The notes under the pieces are model-generated. The model saw only the letters and a list, made by a program, of their open reading frames with translations. It did not search any database and was not told where the DNA came from. Positions 1 through 9,324 of a stretch of DNA of 64,000 nucleotides are shown in pieces. Each line of letters opens with the position of its first letter. The stretch's first letter is position 1. Origin of the DNA: Albimonas donghaensis. GTDB taxonomy: Bacteria > Pseudomonadota > Alphaproteobacteria > Rhodobacterales > Rhodobacteraceae. The DNA lies in contig NZ_FNMZ01000003.1 of NCBI RefSeq assembly GCF_900106695.1, positions 62,001 through 126,000 on the forward strand. Reading direction: 5' to 3'. A program made the position numbers and the translations under genes.

Positions 1-153
1 GTCCATGATTCCAAGGAGCTGCGCTCGGTCGCGCTGTATTCCGGGATCCCCTACTACACGACCGCCGCCGGGGCGCGCGCCGCGGCCCGCGCCATCCGGG
101 CGCGACGGTCGGGCGCGCTCGACGTCGCCCCCCTGCAGCGCTACCTTCCCTGA
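1..153 (+). CDS. carB: Carbamoyl-phosphate synthase large subunit, C-terminal end (partial)
   Basis: Only the last 50 codons are in the window, read from base 1. The sequence HDSKELRSVALYSGIPYYTT followed by a terminal DVAPLQRYLP is typical of the extreme C-terminus of CarB, the allosteric MGS-like domain. The full protein makes carbamoyl phosphate for arginine and pyrimidine synthesis in the cytoplasm together with CarA. The TGA stop is at 151-153 and a GC-rich hairpin follows. The rest of the gene lies upstream of the window. Confidence 0.85.
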   Translation, partial: VHDSKELRSVALYSGIPYYTTAAGARAAARAIRARRSGALDVAPLQRYLP

Positions 154-164
154 ACCACGCGGCC

Positions 165-194
165 GGCGGCGGGCTTTTCGAAGCCCCCGCCGCG
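165..194 (+). terminator. Possible carB terminator hairpin
   Basis: GGCGGCGGGCTT and AAGCCC(CC)GCCGC face each other around a TTCG tetraloop, starting 12 bases after the carB stop. The stem has a two-base bulge (187-188) and no T-run, so termination is plausible but not certain. Confidence 0.35.
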
Positions 195-254
195 CCCCGC
201 GCCGGCGCCCACCCCCGCCGGGGGCGCGCCCCCGGCGCATCCCCCGTTCAGCGA

Positions 255-740
255 TTGCCGGAGCGCCGTTCCGTGACCTCCACCGCCGCCGATCCCGCCC
301 CGTCCGTGCACATGGTCAAGCTGTGCGTGGGGGCCGAGCGGGTGGAGGACCTGGAGGGCTGGCAGCGCGCCCGCGCCGCCGAAAGGCTCGCCACCGGCCG
401 CGACCCGCGCCCGCGCCATGTCACCCGCATGTGGCCCAAGCGCGGGGATGAACTGGTCGCCGGCGGCTCGCTCTACTGGGTGTTCAAGGGACAGGTGCTC
501 GCCCGCCAGCGCATCGAGGCGCTGGAGCGGGTGGAGGGCGAGGACGGCGTCGCCCGCTGCGCCATCGTGCTGAACCCTGAAATTCACCGCACCGAGGCCG
601 CGCCCCGCCGCCCGTTCCAGGGTTGGCGCTACCTGACCCCGGAGGCGGCGCCGGCCGACCTCGGGGCCGCGACCGGGACGCCGGGCGCCGACCTGCCGCC
701 GGAACTGCGCCGGGCGCTCGCCGATATCGGCGTGCGCTGA
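255..740 (+). CDS. DUF1489 family protein
   Basis: A 161-residue protein with the family pattern HMVKLCVGAERVEDLEGW near the N-terminus, then a conserved RDPRPRHVTRMWPKR block and a SLYWVFKGQVLARQRI block. DUF1489 is a small, mostly alphaproteobacterial family of unknown function, with no signal peptide or membrane segment visible here. The ATG at 255 and a GTG at 273 are both possible starts; conservation begins only around residue 19. It follows carB by about 100 bases in the same direction. Confidence 0.8.
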   Translation: MPERRSVTSTAADPAPSVHMVKLCVGAERVEDLEGWQRARAAERLATGRDPRPRHVTRMWPKRGDELVAGGSLYWVFKGQVLARQRIEALERVEGEDGVARCAIVLNPEIHRTEAAPRRPFQGWRYLTPEAAPADLGAATGTPGADLPPELRRALADIGVR

Positions 741-774
741 GCGCGACGCGAACAGGAGGGAAGGGCCGGGACCG

Positions 775-1467
775 ATGCTGGAAGTCAGCCCGATCATGGA
801 AGCCGCGCTGGCCCCCCTGCGGGAGGCGCATGTCGCCGAACTGCTGACCCGGATGGCGCGCGCGATCTCCTCGGGCGCCGACGTGACGCCGGAACCGTGG
901 CGCCGCGGGGCCGACGGCAAGGCCGCGCGCGCCGGCGTGCTGGCCCTGCCCTCCCGCCATGACTTCGAGGCCGAGACCGCCGGGCGCATCGCCCATCCCG
1001 TGGTGCGCAGCCGCCTGCCCGCCGCGGTGGCGGAGCATTTCTCGCCGATCATCGCCTCGTCCGGCGATCCGGGGGGCGCTCCGGGCGGAGACGGCGGCGG
1101 CGGCTGGCAGGGCGAGGACGGCCCGGCCCCGCTGGTCATCGGCGCCTTCCGCTGGGACTGCGCCGACCTGGTGCTGGCCCCGGCCCAGCGCGGGCTGGAC
1201 CTCGCGCCCCTGCGCCGCTGGTTTCTGGAATACGCCCAGTCGGGCGTCACCGCCGAAGCCCCGGACCTTCTGGGCGTGCTGCACGCGCTGGAGGACCCGC
1301 GGCCGTGGCCGAGCCTGCGGGCCGGGTCCGACGGGAACAGCCCCACCGGCTCGGTGGCGCTGCGCATCGACTTCGGCTCGGCCCCGGTGGCGGCGGTGGC
1401 GGCGCTGGCCGACACGGTGTCCGAAGTCGGCGCCGCTCTCGCCCAGCTCCGCGACGGCGACGACTGA
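775..1467 (+). CDS. Uncharacterised protein, 230 residues
   Basis: I do not recognise a family. The protein is soluble, Ala/Gly/Pro-rich, with a Gly-rich disordered insert near residues 98-112 (PGGDGGGG) and a better-ordered stretch after it (LVIGAFRWDCADLVLAPAQ). An AGGAGG run at about 754 precedes the ATG at 775; an ATG at 796 is an alternative. It starts 34 bases after the DUF1489 gene and is probably co-transcribed with it. Codon use matches its neighbours, so it looks real. Confidence 0.6.
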   Translation: MLEVSPIMEAALAPLREAHVAELLTRMARAISSGADVTPEPWRRGADGKAARAGVLALPSRHDFEAETAGRIAHPVVRSRLPAAVAEHFSPIIASSGDPGGAPGGDGGGGWQGEDGPAPLVIGAFRWDCADLVLAPAQRGLDLAPLRRWFLEYAQSGVTAEAPDLLGVLHALEDPRPWPSLRAGSDGNSPTGSVALRIDFGSAPVAAVAALADTVSEVGAALAQLRDGDD

Positions 1468-1507
1468 GCCGCGCCCTCCGGCCCCCCCGGCGCGGCGCGG
1501 CGCGGCC

Positions 1508-2371
1508 TCAGAGAACCGTCGTGTCGCTCCCGCCGCCGACGGCGACGTTGTCCACCAGCCGGGCCTCGCCCAGCCTGATCGCGACGAAGACGCGGGCCGG
1601 GCGCTCGGCGTTCCAGGTCTCGACTTCTTCCAGTGTCGCGGCGTCGCGCAGGTCGAGATACTCGACCTCCGCCCCCGCGTCGGCGAGCCGGTCGGCGGCG
1701 TCGTCCAGCGCCGGGTCCGGCGCGCCGCCCGCTTCGATCGACGACGCGGCGCGGCTGATCTCCCGCCACAGGCGCAGGGCGCAGTCGCGGTCGGCGCCGG
1801 TCAGGGCCTCGGCCTCTTCGCACAGGGCGACGCCGTCCATGTCCCGCTCCGTCGGCGCGGCGCGGACCTCGGTCGGCTGCGCGAGATCGGCGGAGACCTG
1901 GCGCATGATCGCCAGCCGCTGCCATTCGCGCTCCGAGTAGAAGGCGAAATCGGCCTGGGCGTGGCTGAGCATCCGCACCCCCGCCAGCGCGTAGGCGGCG
2001 AACATGCCGGGCCGGTCCTCGCCGCACATCACATCGCCCATGGCGCCGGTCACCAGCCGCGTGCGGGCGCCCTCCGGCCGCAGCGCGGCCTGGGAGGGGA
2101 TGTAGACCGCGTCCGCCCCGGCCTCGTCGGCCCTGTCGCAAAGCGCCTCGATCGCCGCGGCATCGGTCAGCGCGGCGGGCTCCCCCCACCAGTCGGCGGC
2201 GGCCACCAGCACCCGGTCCGCCTCGGCCCGCGCGGCGCGGATCACCGCGGCGTGGCCCTCGTGCAGGCCGGCCCCCGTCGGGACCAGCGCGACGGTTTCC
2301 CCGAAGGCCCGCCAGGACCGGATGCGGGAGCGAAGCTGAGACGTGGACCGCAGCAGCGGCAGGTTGTGCAT
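1508..2371 (-). CDS. Pantoate-beta-alanine ligase-like protein with eroded motifs
   Basis: The 287-residue protein has the length and overall layout of PanC, which joins pantoate and beta-alanine using ATP. It keeps the nucleotidyl-transferase signature as LHEGH in VALVPTGAGLHEGHAAVI, plus RPG, an APTERDMDGVAL block and a C-terminal ARLVDN. Several PanC hallmarks are changed: PTMG reads PTGAG, the NPxQF pantoate segment is AADWWGEPA, the GEKD motif is YSERE, and the SSRN block is CEEAE. It is either a divergent paralogue or an inactive homologue. Start chosen at MHNLPLLRS because PanC proteins begin this way and an AAGGA lies upstream. Confidence 0.65.
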   Translation of the reverse strand: MHNLPLLRSTSQLRSRIRSWRAFGETVALVPTGAGLHEGHAAVIRAARAEADRVLVAAADWWGEPAALTDAAAIEALCDRADEAGADAVYIPSQAALRPEGARTRLVTGAMGDVMCGEDRPGMFAAYALAGVRMLSHAQADFAFYSEREWQRLAIMRQVSADLAQPTEVRAAPTERDMDGVALCEEAEALTGADRDCALRLWREISRAASSIEAGGAPDPALDDAADRLADAGAEVEYLDLRDAATLEEVETWNAERPARVFVAIRLGEARLVDNVAVGGGSDTTVL

Positions 2372-2516
2372 CTTGTTGTGATCCTTAGCCGAACGGGGCA
2401 CGAGCGCAACGCGGCGGCCCCAGCCGAAACAACCCGGCGCGGTGGGGGTCGGCCTCCCTCGGACAGGCGGCGCCGGGCGGCGCGGGCGCTGACATCTCAG
2501 AGCGAGGTGAGGGACG

Positions 2517-3275
2517 CTATTGCGGGACCCGAGCCGATGCAAGCGGGCCCAGACCGAGCGCTTCGCCCAGCGCATCCAGCCGCGCCGCGCGCGCCGGGCC
2601 CAGCGCCGCGCGGTTGGACAGGCACAGATGCGCCTGGCTCTTGAGGATCAGCCCGTCGACCAGCGGCCGCAGCCGGTTGTCGGTCAGGGTGGCGCCCGAG
2701 GTGGTGATGTCGGCGATGGCCTCCGCCGCGCCCTGGCGCACCGCGCCCTCGGTGGCGCCCTGGCTGTCGACCAGCAGGCAGTCCGCCACCCCCTGCGCGC
2801 GCAGGAAACGGCGCACCAGCAGGTGATACTTGGTGGCGATGCGCAGCGGACGGCCCAGATCGGCCCGCAGCCGGCCGGCCACGGCGTCGAGATCCGCCAT
2901 CGTCTCCACATCCGCCCAGGCGTCGGGGACCGCGATCACCAGGTCGGCGAAGCCGAAGCCCATCGCCGCCAGCAGCCGCACCGCCGCGTCGGCGTCGGGG
3001 ATCCGCTCACGCACCATGTCCTCGCCGGTCACGCCGAGATGGATGCGGCCGGCGGCGAGCTCCTTGGGGATCTCCCCGGCGGAAAGCAGGGCGAGGTCCA
3101 CGCCCTCCACCCCCACCACGCGGCCGGCGTATTCGCGCTCGGCTCCCGTGCCCTCGACGGTCACGCCGCGTTCGGCGAACCATTCGAAGCAGGCGTCGCG
3201 CAGCCGGCCCTTGGACGGCAGGCCGAGAATGATGCGGTCGGCGGAGCGATCCGAAGCGGGTCCGGCCATGGTCAC
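2517..3275 (-). CDS. hisG: ATP phosphoribosyltransferase, short form
   Basis: Catalyses the first step of histidine synthesis, ATP plus PRPP. The 252-residue length marks the short HisG class that lacks the regulatory C-terminal domain and needs HisZ. Visible features are the N-terminal LGLPSKGRLRD, GVTGEDMVRE, and the PRPP-binding segment ADITTSGATLTDN. The GTG at 3275 overlaps the hisZ stop as GTGA; an ATG two codons later (3269) is equally possible. It lies in a tight operon with hisZ and hisS. Confidence 0.92.
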   Translation of the reverse strand: MTMAGPASDRSADRIILGLPSKGRLRDACFEWFAERGVTVEGTGAEREYAGRVVGVEGVDLALLSAGEIPKELAAGRIHLGVTGEDMVRERIPDADAAVRLLAAMGFGFADLVIAVPDAWADVETMADLDAVAGRLRADLGRPLRIATKYHLLVRRFLRAQGVADCLLVDSQGATEGAVRQGAAEAIADITTSGATLTDNRLRPLVDGLILKSQAHLCLSNRAALGPARAARLDALGEALGLGPLASARVPQ

Positions 3276-4408
3276 ACCCCTCCCGAGGCGGCGAGCAGGG
3301 CCTCGGGGCGCACGATGCCGCCGACGGCGGGCAGCGCGCCGACGAAACCCAGCCGCGAGGTCAGCGCGTCGTAGCGCCCGCCGCCGGCCAGCGGCGGCAG
3401 GCCGGGGCGGTCGGGGGCGGAGAACTCGAAGGTGAAGCCGTCATAATATTCCAGCCCGCGCCCGAAGGAGGCGTCGAAGGGCAGCGTCTCCGCCCCCGGC
3501 CCCAGCGCGTCCAGCCGCCGCGCCATGCGGTCCAGCGCCGGGCGCAGGGCGGCGTTGACGTCGAGCGCGCGCAGGGCCTCCAGCGCCTCGGCCGAGGGGC
3601 CCTTGACCGCCAGCACCGCCTCCAGCCAGTCGATCTGGCCGCGGGGCAGGGTCATGCGGGCGTCCTGGGCCAGTTCGCGGGCGCGGGCCAGCACGTCCTC
3701 GAAGGGCCGCGCGCCATGCAGGGGGCCGAGCGCGCGGACATGGGCGCGCAGCGCGTCCTCCCCCTGGTTCGCGGCGGCGACGAGGGCGGCGCGGGCGGGG
3801 GTGGGGGCGGGACGCTCTCCGAAACCTTCCAGCACGGCGCGGAACTTGGCGGGGCGCCACAGATGCCGGCGCAGCGCGGCTTTCCAGCGCTCCGGCGCCT
3901 CCAGCCCGGCCACCGCGGCGAAGGCGATGGACAGGTCGCCGGTGCGCACGGCCGCGGTTTCCGCGACCTCTCCCAGCGCTTCGCGGATCAGGGCGAAGAC
4001 CTCGGCGTCGGCGGCGACCGGATCGGCCTCGCCCAGGATCTCGACCCCGGCCTGGAGATATTCGGTGGGGCGGGCGGATCCCGGCTCCTGCCGCCGATAG
4101 ACCGGCCCGCAATAGCGGTAGCGGGCCGGCGCGGCGCCGCCCTGCATGTGCAGGCGCAGAACCGGCACGGTGAAGTCGGGGCGCAGCATCAGCTCCCCCT
4201 CCACCGGGTCGGTGGTGACGAAGGCGCGGGCGCGGATGTCCTCGCCATAGAGCCCCAGCAGCGGGCCGGAGGGCTGGAGCGCGGCGGGCTCCACCGCCTG
4301 CGCCCCGGCATCGGCGAAACCCGCGTCGATGCGCGCGATCTCGGCCGCAAGCCGGGCGAGCCCGTCGCCCATGCGGCCGCCCGTCAGATAGGCGCGATCG
4401 GCGGACAT
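3272..4408 (-). CDS. hisZ: ATP phosphoribosyltransferase regulatory subunit
   Basis: A 378-residue HisS-like protein that assembles with short HisG and carries its histidine feedback control; it does not charge tRNA. It shows the class II synthetase-like RPDFTVPVLRLHMQG (about 76-90), YRRQEPGSARPTEYLQAGVE, and a GRGLEYYDGFTFEF segment near the C-terminus. It lacks the anticodon-binding domain present in the hisS product next door. Four bases separate it from hisS upstream, and its stop overlaps hisG, so the three genes form one operon. Confidence 0.9.
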   Translation of the reverse strand: MSADRAYLTGGRMGDGLARLAAEIARIDAGFADAGAQAVEPAALQPSGPLLGLYGEDIRARAFVTTDPVEGELMLRPDFTVPVLRLHMQGGAAPARYRYCGPVYRRQEPGSARPTEYLQAGVEILGEADPVAADAEVFALIREALGEVAETAAVRTGDLSIAFAAVAGLEAPERWKAALRRHLWRPAKFRAVLEGFGERPAPTPARAALVAAANQGEDALRAHVRALGPLHGARPFEDVLARARELAQDARMTLPRGQIDWLEAVLAVKGPSAEALEALRALDVNAALRPALDRMARRLDALGPGAETLPFDASFGRGLEYYDGFTFEFSAPDRPGLPPLAGGGRYDALTSRLGFVGALPAVGGIVRPEALLAASGGV

Positions 4409-4412
4409 CGGC

Positions 4413-5921
4413 TCAGCCCTCCGCGGGGCCGGCGGCCCGGGCGAGCATGGCGCGGACCTGCGCGACCAGTTCGGCGCGCGGGATCTCCATCTGGGCGGGC
4501 TGGGCCTTCCAGTCCTCGTTGGTCTCGATATCCGCCGCCAGACGGGCGCCGAGCGCGAGATCCTTGATCTGGACCACGCCGCGGTCCTTCTCGTCCCCGC
4601 CCTCGATCACCGCCACCGGGGCGGCGCGCTTGTCGGCATATTTCAGCTGCTTGCCCATGTTCCCGCCGCCGAGGAACACCTCGGCCCGGATGCCGGCGGC
4701 GCGAAGCTCCGCGGCCATGGCCTGATAATCGCCCAGCCGGTCGCGATCCATGGCGGTGACCACCACGGGCCCCGCGGCCTCGGCGCTCATGCGTCCCTTG
4801 GCGCGCAGCGCGGCCAGCAGCCGGTCCACCCCGATGGAGACGCCGGTCGCCGGCACCGCCTGCCCGGTGAAGCGCTTCACCAGACCGTCGTAGCGCCCGC
4901 CCCCGGCGACGGAGCCGAACTGGCGCGGCCGGCCCTTTTCGTCGAGGATTTCAAAGGTCAGCTCGGCCTCGTAGACGGCGCCGGTGTAGTAGCCCAGGCC
5001 CCGGACCACCGACGGGTCGATGACGATGCGGTCGGGGCCGAGCCCCTGGCGGTCGAGCAATTCGGCGATCTGCTCCAGCTCCGACACGCCTTCCGCCCCC
5101 TGGACCGAGGCGCCGACCAGTTCGCGCAGCCGCGCGCAGGTCTCGGCCCCGGTGTCGCGGCGGGCGGCGACGAAGCCCATGACGATCTCGGCCTGGTCCG
5201 CGCCCAGCCCGGCGCCCTTGGTGTAGTCGCCGCTGTCATCCTTGCGGCCTTCGCCCAGCAGGGCGCGCACCCCGGCCTCGCCCAGCCGGTCGAGCTTGTC
5301 GATGGCGCGCAGCACGATCCCGCGGGCGGCGGCATGGGCCTCCGGGTCGGCGGGGTCGAGCACGCCGGCCGCCTCCATCACCCCGTTGAGAACCTTGCGG
5401 TTGTTCAGCCGGATCAGGTAGTCGCCCGGCGCGATGCCGGCGTTTTCCAGCGCCGCGGCGAGCATCCCGCAGATCTCCGCGTCCGCGGCCGGGCTGGCGG
5501 AGCCCACCGTGTCCGCATCGCACTGGTAGAACTGGCGGAACCGCCCCGGCCCCGGCTTTTCATTGCGCCAGACCGGACCCACCGCATAGCGGCGATAGGG
5601 ATTGGGCAGGTCGTTGCGGTGCTGGGCGTAGACGCGCGCCAGCGGGGCGGTGAGGTCGTAGCGCAGCGCCAGCCAGCTTTCGTCCTCGTCCTGCCAGGCG
5701 AACACGCCCTCGTTGGGACGATCCACGTCCGGCAGGAACTTGCCCAGCGCCTCGACCGTCTCGACCGCGGAGCTTTCCAGCGGGTCGAAACCGTGCGCGT
5801 GGTAGACCTCGGTGATCTTCGCCAGCATCGCGGCGCGCTCGGTCACCTCGGCGCCGAAATAGTCGCGGAAGCCCCGCGGCGTCTCGGCCCTCGGGCGACG
5901 GGGTTTCTTGTCCTTGGCCAT
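4413..5921 (-). CDS. hisS: Histidyl-tRNA synthetase
   Basis: A 502-residue class II aminoacyl-tRNA synthetase that charges tRNA-His. Visible elements are motif 2 ([19 protein letters not shown], about 119-137), the histidine-binding RGLGYYTG (307-314), GGGRYDGL (340-347), motif 3 GVSIGVDRL (360-368), and a C-terminal anticodon-binding domain. I place the start at MAKDKK (5921); the reading frame stays open upstream but the extension looks non-coding. It is the first gene of the hisS-hisZ-hisG operon. Confidence 0.95.
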   Translation of the reverse strand: MAKDKKPRRPRAETPRGFRDYFGAEVTERAAMLAKITEVYHAHGFDPLESSAVETVEALGKFLPDVDRPNEGVFAWQDEDESWLALRYDLTAPLARVYAQHRNDLPNPYRRYAVGPVWRNEKPGPGRFRQFYQCDADTVGSASPAADAEICGMLAAALENAGIAPGDYLIRLNNRKVLNGVMEAAGVLDPADPEAHAAARGIVLRAIDKLDRLGEAGVRALLGEGRKDDSGDYTKGAGLGADQAEIVMGFVAARRDTGAETCARLRELVGASVQGAEGVSELEQIAELLDRQGLGPDRIVIDPSVVRGLGYYTGAVYEAELTFEILDEKGRPRQFGSVAGGGRYDGLVKRFTGQAVPATGVSIGVDRLLAALRAKGRMSAEAAGPVVVTAMDRDRLGDYQAMAAELRAAGIRAEVFLGGGNMGKQLKYADKRAAPVAVIEGGDEKDRGVVQIKDLALGARLAADIETNEDWKAQPAQMEIPRAELVAQVRAMLARAAGPAEG

Positions 5922-6221
5922 GGGCCTCGCGCCCCTCGCTTGCGGTGCACCTGCGCGCCCGCCAGGGGCGCGTCCGCGTCCTAGCCGAAGGGGCCGGAGG
6001 GGGCAAGGCGGCGGGGCGCCCGCGCTTTCCGCTTTATCGTCACGCGCATGCCCGGTTTTGGTCACGAGCGGCGCCAACTTACCCCTCAGACGCCGACGGA
6101 GGGCGGCGCCGACAGCGCCCCCGCCCGTCATCCCGGCGGCCCCGTCCGCCCCCCGCGGGGGGCCGCCATCGCCGGCGCCGCGCGGCTCTCCGCGCGACCG
6201 GCCAGACAGAGGAGACACGCC

Positions 6222-6419
6222 ATGAACTGGGACCAGGTGCAGGGCAAGTGGAAGCAGGTCGCGGGCTCCGCCCAGACGGAATGGGGCAAGCTCACCAATG
6301 ACGAGCTCGACCAGATCGACGGCGATCGCGCCCGGCTCGAAGGCAAGCTGCAGGAGCGCTACGGCATCGCCAAGGAAGAGGCCGAGCGCCAGGTGGACGA
6401 CTGGCTCGCCCGCAACTGA
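6222..6419 (+). CDS. CsbD-like stress protein
   Basis: A 65-residue hydrophilic, charged protein beginning [16 protein letters not shown] and ending QVDDWLARN, matching the CsbD family of small stress-induced soluble proteins whose biochemical role is unknown. A GAGGAGA ribosome-binding site lies a few bases upstream of the ATG. It stands alone, followed by a strong hairpin. The 300 bases between hisS and this gene hold no other gene; they contain a lower-GC patch around 6030-6065 that may carry promoters. Confidence 0.85.
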   Translation: MNWDQVQGKWKQVAGSAQTEWGKLTNDELDQIDGDRARLEGKLQERYGIAKEEAERQVDDWLARN

Positions 6420-6457
6420 GCCCGCCGCCCCGCCACGGGGCCGGCGAGATGAAAAAG

Positions 6458-6487
6458 AGGGCCCGCGTCAGACATGGCGCGGGCCCT
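6458..6487. terminator. Bidirectional terminator between csbD-like gene and udh
   Basis: A perfect stem GGGCCCGCG (6459-6467) and CGCGGGCCC (6478-6486) with a 10-base loop, extended by one A-T pair. An A-run lies at 6452-6456, so the minus-strand transcript ends in a U-run; the plus side has only TT. It serves the convergent minus-strand TRAP-udh operon and probably the csbD-like gene. Confidence 0.75.
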
Positions 6488-6548
6488 TATCCTGTCCGGG
6501 GAAGAGGAGGAGATGTCCCCCCGGCAGGTTTCGAGGGACGGACCGCGG

Positions 6549-7349
6549 TCAGTCCTCGAAATGGCCCGAGGCGGCGAAAGCGCCGCCCTGGTAGCGGTTG
6601 ACCGGATCGCCGGGCGCGGGCGGGGTCATCGCGGCGTCGAGCTTGGCGCGGAACGGCTCGGAACTGTCCTGCGGGACCCAGCCGACATAGCCGGCCGCCG
6701 AATTGTCCCACCACGTCTCGGCGTTGGCCGACGCCCCGTAGATCACCGGGCAGCCCAGCCGCGGAGCGCGGAACACCGCCTCCACCAGCCGCACGAAATC
6801 GTCGGGGCTCAGCCAGGTGGCCAGCATCCGGTGGTCTTTCGGCTCGGGAAAGCAGGACCCGATACGGACCCGGGCGGTCTCGATCCCGAACTTGTCGTGA
6901 TAGAGCAGCGCCACCGCCTCGCCGAAGACCTTGGACACGCCGTAGAGGCTGTCCGGGGCGAAAGCCGCGTCGGCGTCCAGCTTCGTCTCCCGCGTGTGGA
7001 AGCCGATGGCGTGGTTGGACGAGGCGAAGAGGATCCGCTTGCAGCCGGTCTGACGCGCCGCCTCGTAGGTGTTGTAGAGCCCCGTCAGGTTGCCGTTTCG
7101 GATCGCGTCGAAGGTGTTCTCCACCGACACGCCGCCCAGATGCAGGATGCCGTCGCACCCGTCCACCACCGCGCGCACCGCGTCGAAATCCCCGAGATCG
7201 CAGCGCATGACCTCCTCGTTCGGGCCGGCGGGCTCCATCTCGGAGAGGTCGGACAGGCGGATCGTCTCGGCGACATGGCCGAGCCGGGCGCGGGCGAGGC
7301 GGCCCAGGCCGCCGGCGGCGCCGGTGATCAGCAGGCGCTTGAGTTTCAT
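6549..7349 (-). CDS. udh: Uronate dehydrogenase
   Basis: Oxidises D-galacturonate or D-glucuronate to the aldaro-lactone with NAD+, the entry step of the oxidative uronate pathway. The 266-residue short-chain dehydrogenase/epimerase has a Rossmann GAAGGLG (10-16), an SSNH segment (110-113) and YGVSK (136-140) as the catalytic Tyr-Lys pair. The block IGSCFPEPKDHRMLATW and GASANAETWWDN match the Agrobacterium Udh family closely. It begins 4 bases after dctM, so uptake and first oxidation are co-expressed. Confidence 0.92.
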   Translation of the reverse strand: MKLKRLLITGAAGGLGRLARARLGHVAETIRLSDLSEMEPAGPNEEVMRCDLGDFDAVRAVVDGCDGILHLGGVSVENTFDAIRNGNLTGLYNTYEAARQTGCKRILFASSNHAIGFHTRETKLDADAAFAPDSLYGVSKVFGEAVALLYHDKFGIETARVRIGSCFPEPKDHRMLATWLSPDDFVRLVEAVFRAPRLGCPVIYGASANAETWWDNSAAGYVGWVPQDSSEPFRAKLDAAMTPPAPGDPVNRYQGGAFAASGHFED

Positions 7350-7353
7350 GCGC

Positions 7354-8637
7354 TCACTCCAGAAGCAGGGAAGGCAGGGACAGCGAGATCGCCGGAATGT
7401 AGGTGACAAGCATCAGCGCCGTGAAGACCGCAAGGTAGAACGGCCAGATGGTGCGCACGGCCTGATCGATGCGGATGCCGCCGATCACGCAGCCCACGAA
7501 CAGGCACGCGCCCACGGGCGGGGTGCAGAGCCCGAGCCCGAGATTCATCATCAGCATGATCCCGAACTGGATCGGGTCCATGCCGATGGACTGCGCCACC
7601 GGCAGGAAGATCGGCGTGCAGATCAGGATCAGCGCCGCCATGTCCATGATCATGCCCAGCGCCAGCAGGATGACGTTGAGCATCAGCAGAATGACGATCG
7701 GGTTCTCCGAGATGCCCAGCAGCAGGCCGGTCAGCCCCTCGGGCACCCGGTAGAAGGCCAGCAGCCAGGCGAAGGCCGAGGCGCAGCCGACCAGCACCAT
7801 CACCAGCGCCGTGGTCCTGACCGAGCTTTTCACCGCGGCGGTGAAATTGGCCCAGCTGAGCTCCCGGTAGACGATGCCGGTGATGACCAGCGCGTAGATG
7901 GCGCCGAACGCCCCGGACTCGGTGACGGTCAGCACGCCCGACAGCACGCCGCCGACGATGATGACGGCCGTCATCAGGCCGGGCAGCGAATCCGCCGCCC
8001 GCAGCGCCAGCGCCTTCCAGCCCGGGAAGGGCTCGGCCGGGTAGCCGCGCTTCACCGCCACCAGGTAGGCCGCCACCATCAGGCACAGGCACATCAGCAC
8101 GCCCGGCAGGATCCCCGCCACGAAGAGGTTGGAGACGGAGATCCCGCCCCCCGCCGCCACCGCGAACAGGATCATGTTGTGCGAGGGCGGAATCACGATC
8201 CCCGCGACCGAGGAGGTGACGGTCACGTTCACCGCGTAGTCGGCGTCGTAGCCCTTCTCCTTCATCACCGGCATCAGGATCGAGCCCAGCGCCGAGGTGT
8301 CGGCCACCGCCGACCCCGAAATGCCGCCGAACAGCATCGAGGAGGCGACGTTCACCACCCCCAGCCCGCCGCGCACCGACCCCACGGCGGCGGCGGCCAG
8401 CCCGACCAGCCGGCGGGCGATGCCGCCATGCAGCATCAGTTCGCCGGAGAAGATGAAGAACGGGATCGCCAGCAGCGAAAAGGTCGAGACCCCCGACAGG
8501 ATGCGCTGGAAGGCGACGAACAGGGGCAGCCCCTCATAGGCGAAGCAGGCCACCGCCGCGAGGCCGAGCGCGAAGGCGACCGGCGCCCCCGCGAATAGTC
8601 CGAGCGCGAACAGCCCGAACAGCAGGGTCAGTCCCAT
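7354..8637 (-). CDS. dctM: TRAP transporter large permease, DctM type
   Basis: A 427-residue, highly hydrophobic protein with about 12 membrane segments that forms the ion-coupled channel of a TRAP importer. Typical DctM stretches are AIPFFIFSGELM, GGISGSAVADTSALGSI, IPPSHNMILFAVAAGG and GACLFVGCVIGG. Its start overlaps the dctQ 3' end by 10 bases. Co-transcription with udh and the divergent kdgD-gci-gli genes suggests uronate as substrate; this is inference from context. Confidence 0.93.
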   Translation of the reverse strand: MGLTLLFGLFALGLFAGAPVAFALGLAAVACFAYEGLPLFVAFQRILSGVSTFSLLAIPFFIFSGELMLHGGIARRLVGLAAAAVGSVRGGLGVVNVASSMLFGGISGSAVADTSALGSILMPVMKEKGYDADYAVNVTVTSSVAGIVIPPSHNMILFAVAAGGGISVSNLFVAGILPGVLMCLCLMVAAYLVAVKRGYPAEPFPGWKALALRAADSLPGLMTAVIIVGGVLSGVLTVTESGAFGAIYALVITGIVYRELSWANFTAAVKSSVRTTALVMVLVGCASAFAWLLAFYRVPEGLTGLLLGISENPIVILLMLNVILLALGMIMDMAALILICTPIFLPVAQSIGMDPIQFGIMLMMNLGLGLCTPPVGACLFVGCVIGGIRIDQAVRTIWPFYLAVFTALMLVTYIPAISLSLPSLLLE

Positions 8638-9254
8638 GGAAGGCTCCGGGTGGGGGCGCGCAGGCGCTGCGCGAGACGCAGGATGGCGAAGGCCGCGCCC
8701 AGCACGCCGAAGGCGACCAGCGAGGCGGCGCGCCAGCTCTCGGACACGCCCAGCATCGGGATCTCGCGCGTCAGGTTGGTGGCGACCAGCTTCCAGCCCT
8801 GCCAGGCCATGATCGCCGTGAACACGATCACCATCGCGTCGGCCAGCAGCCGCAGGATGGCGCGGGGGACGGGGGGCAGGGCCTCGCGGATGAAGTCGAT
8901 GGACAGGTGACTTTCGTCGCGCACGCCGATCGCGGCGCCGAGAAAGGTGATGTAGGCGATCAGCAGCAGCGACAGCTGCTCCACCCAGGTCGGCGTGTCG
9001 TTGAGCACGTAGCGCCCGAAGACCAGCCAGCCCATGAAGCCGACCAGCACCACCATCTGCACCCCGGCGACGACCATGCACAGGCTGGCGATGCGGCCCA
9101 TCCAGCGGTCCGCCGCCGGAAAGGGCGGCGCGATCGCATCGGGCTTCGGCCCCGTGAGCTCATGGATGTCCTCGACGATCCGGGGCGGCGCGCCCCCGCC
9201 CGGCGCGTCGGCGCCGGGCGGGGGGCTCGGGGGATGCGAGGGGCCGGCGCTCAT
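8628..9254 (-). CDS. dctQ: TRAP transporter small permease, DctQ type
   Basis: A 208-residue membrane protein with four predicted helices (for example VVAGVQMVVLVGFMGWLVFG and LLIAYITFLGAAIGVRDES). The GVRDESHLSIDF motif is standard for DctQ, and TWVEQLS precedes the second helix. The first 50 residues are a Pro/Gly-rich cytoplasmic tail. It partners DctM and DctP; the gene overlaps dctM by 10 bases. Confidence 0.9.
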   Translation of the reverse strand: MSAGPSHPPSPPPGADAPGGGAPPRIVEDIHELTGPKPDAIAPPFPAADRWMGRIASLCMVVAGVQMVVLVGFMGWLVFGRYVLNDTPTWVEQLSLLLIAYITFLGAAIGVRDESHLSIDFIREALPPVPRAILRLLADAMVIVFTAIMAWQGWKLVATNLTREIPMLGVSESWRAASLVAFGVLGAAFAILRLAQRLRAPTRSLPWD

Positions 9255-9324
9255 GCCGCCCCTCCGCGCCCCGGATGTCCGGGGACCGGGCGCGCGCAGG
9301 CGCCCTGCGACGCGCCCGGCCGCA

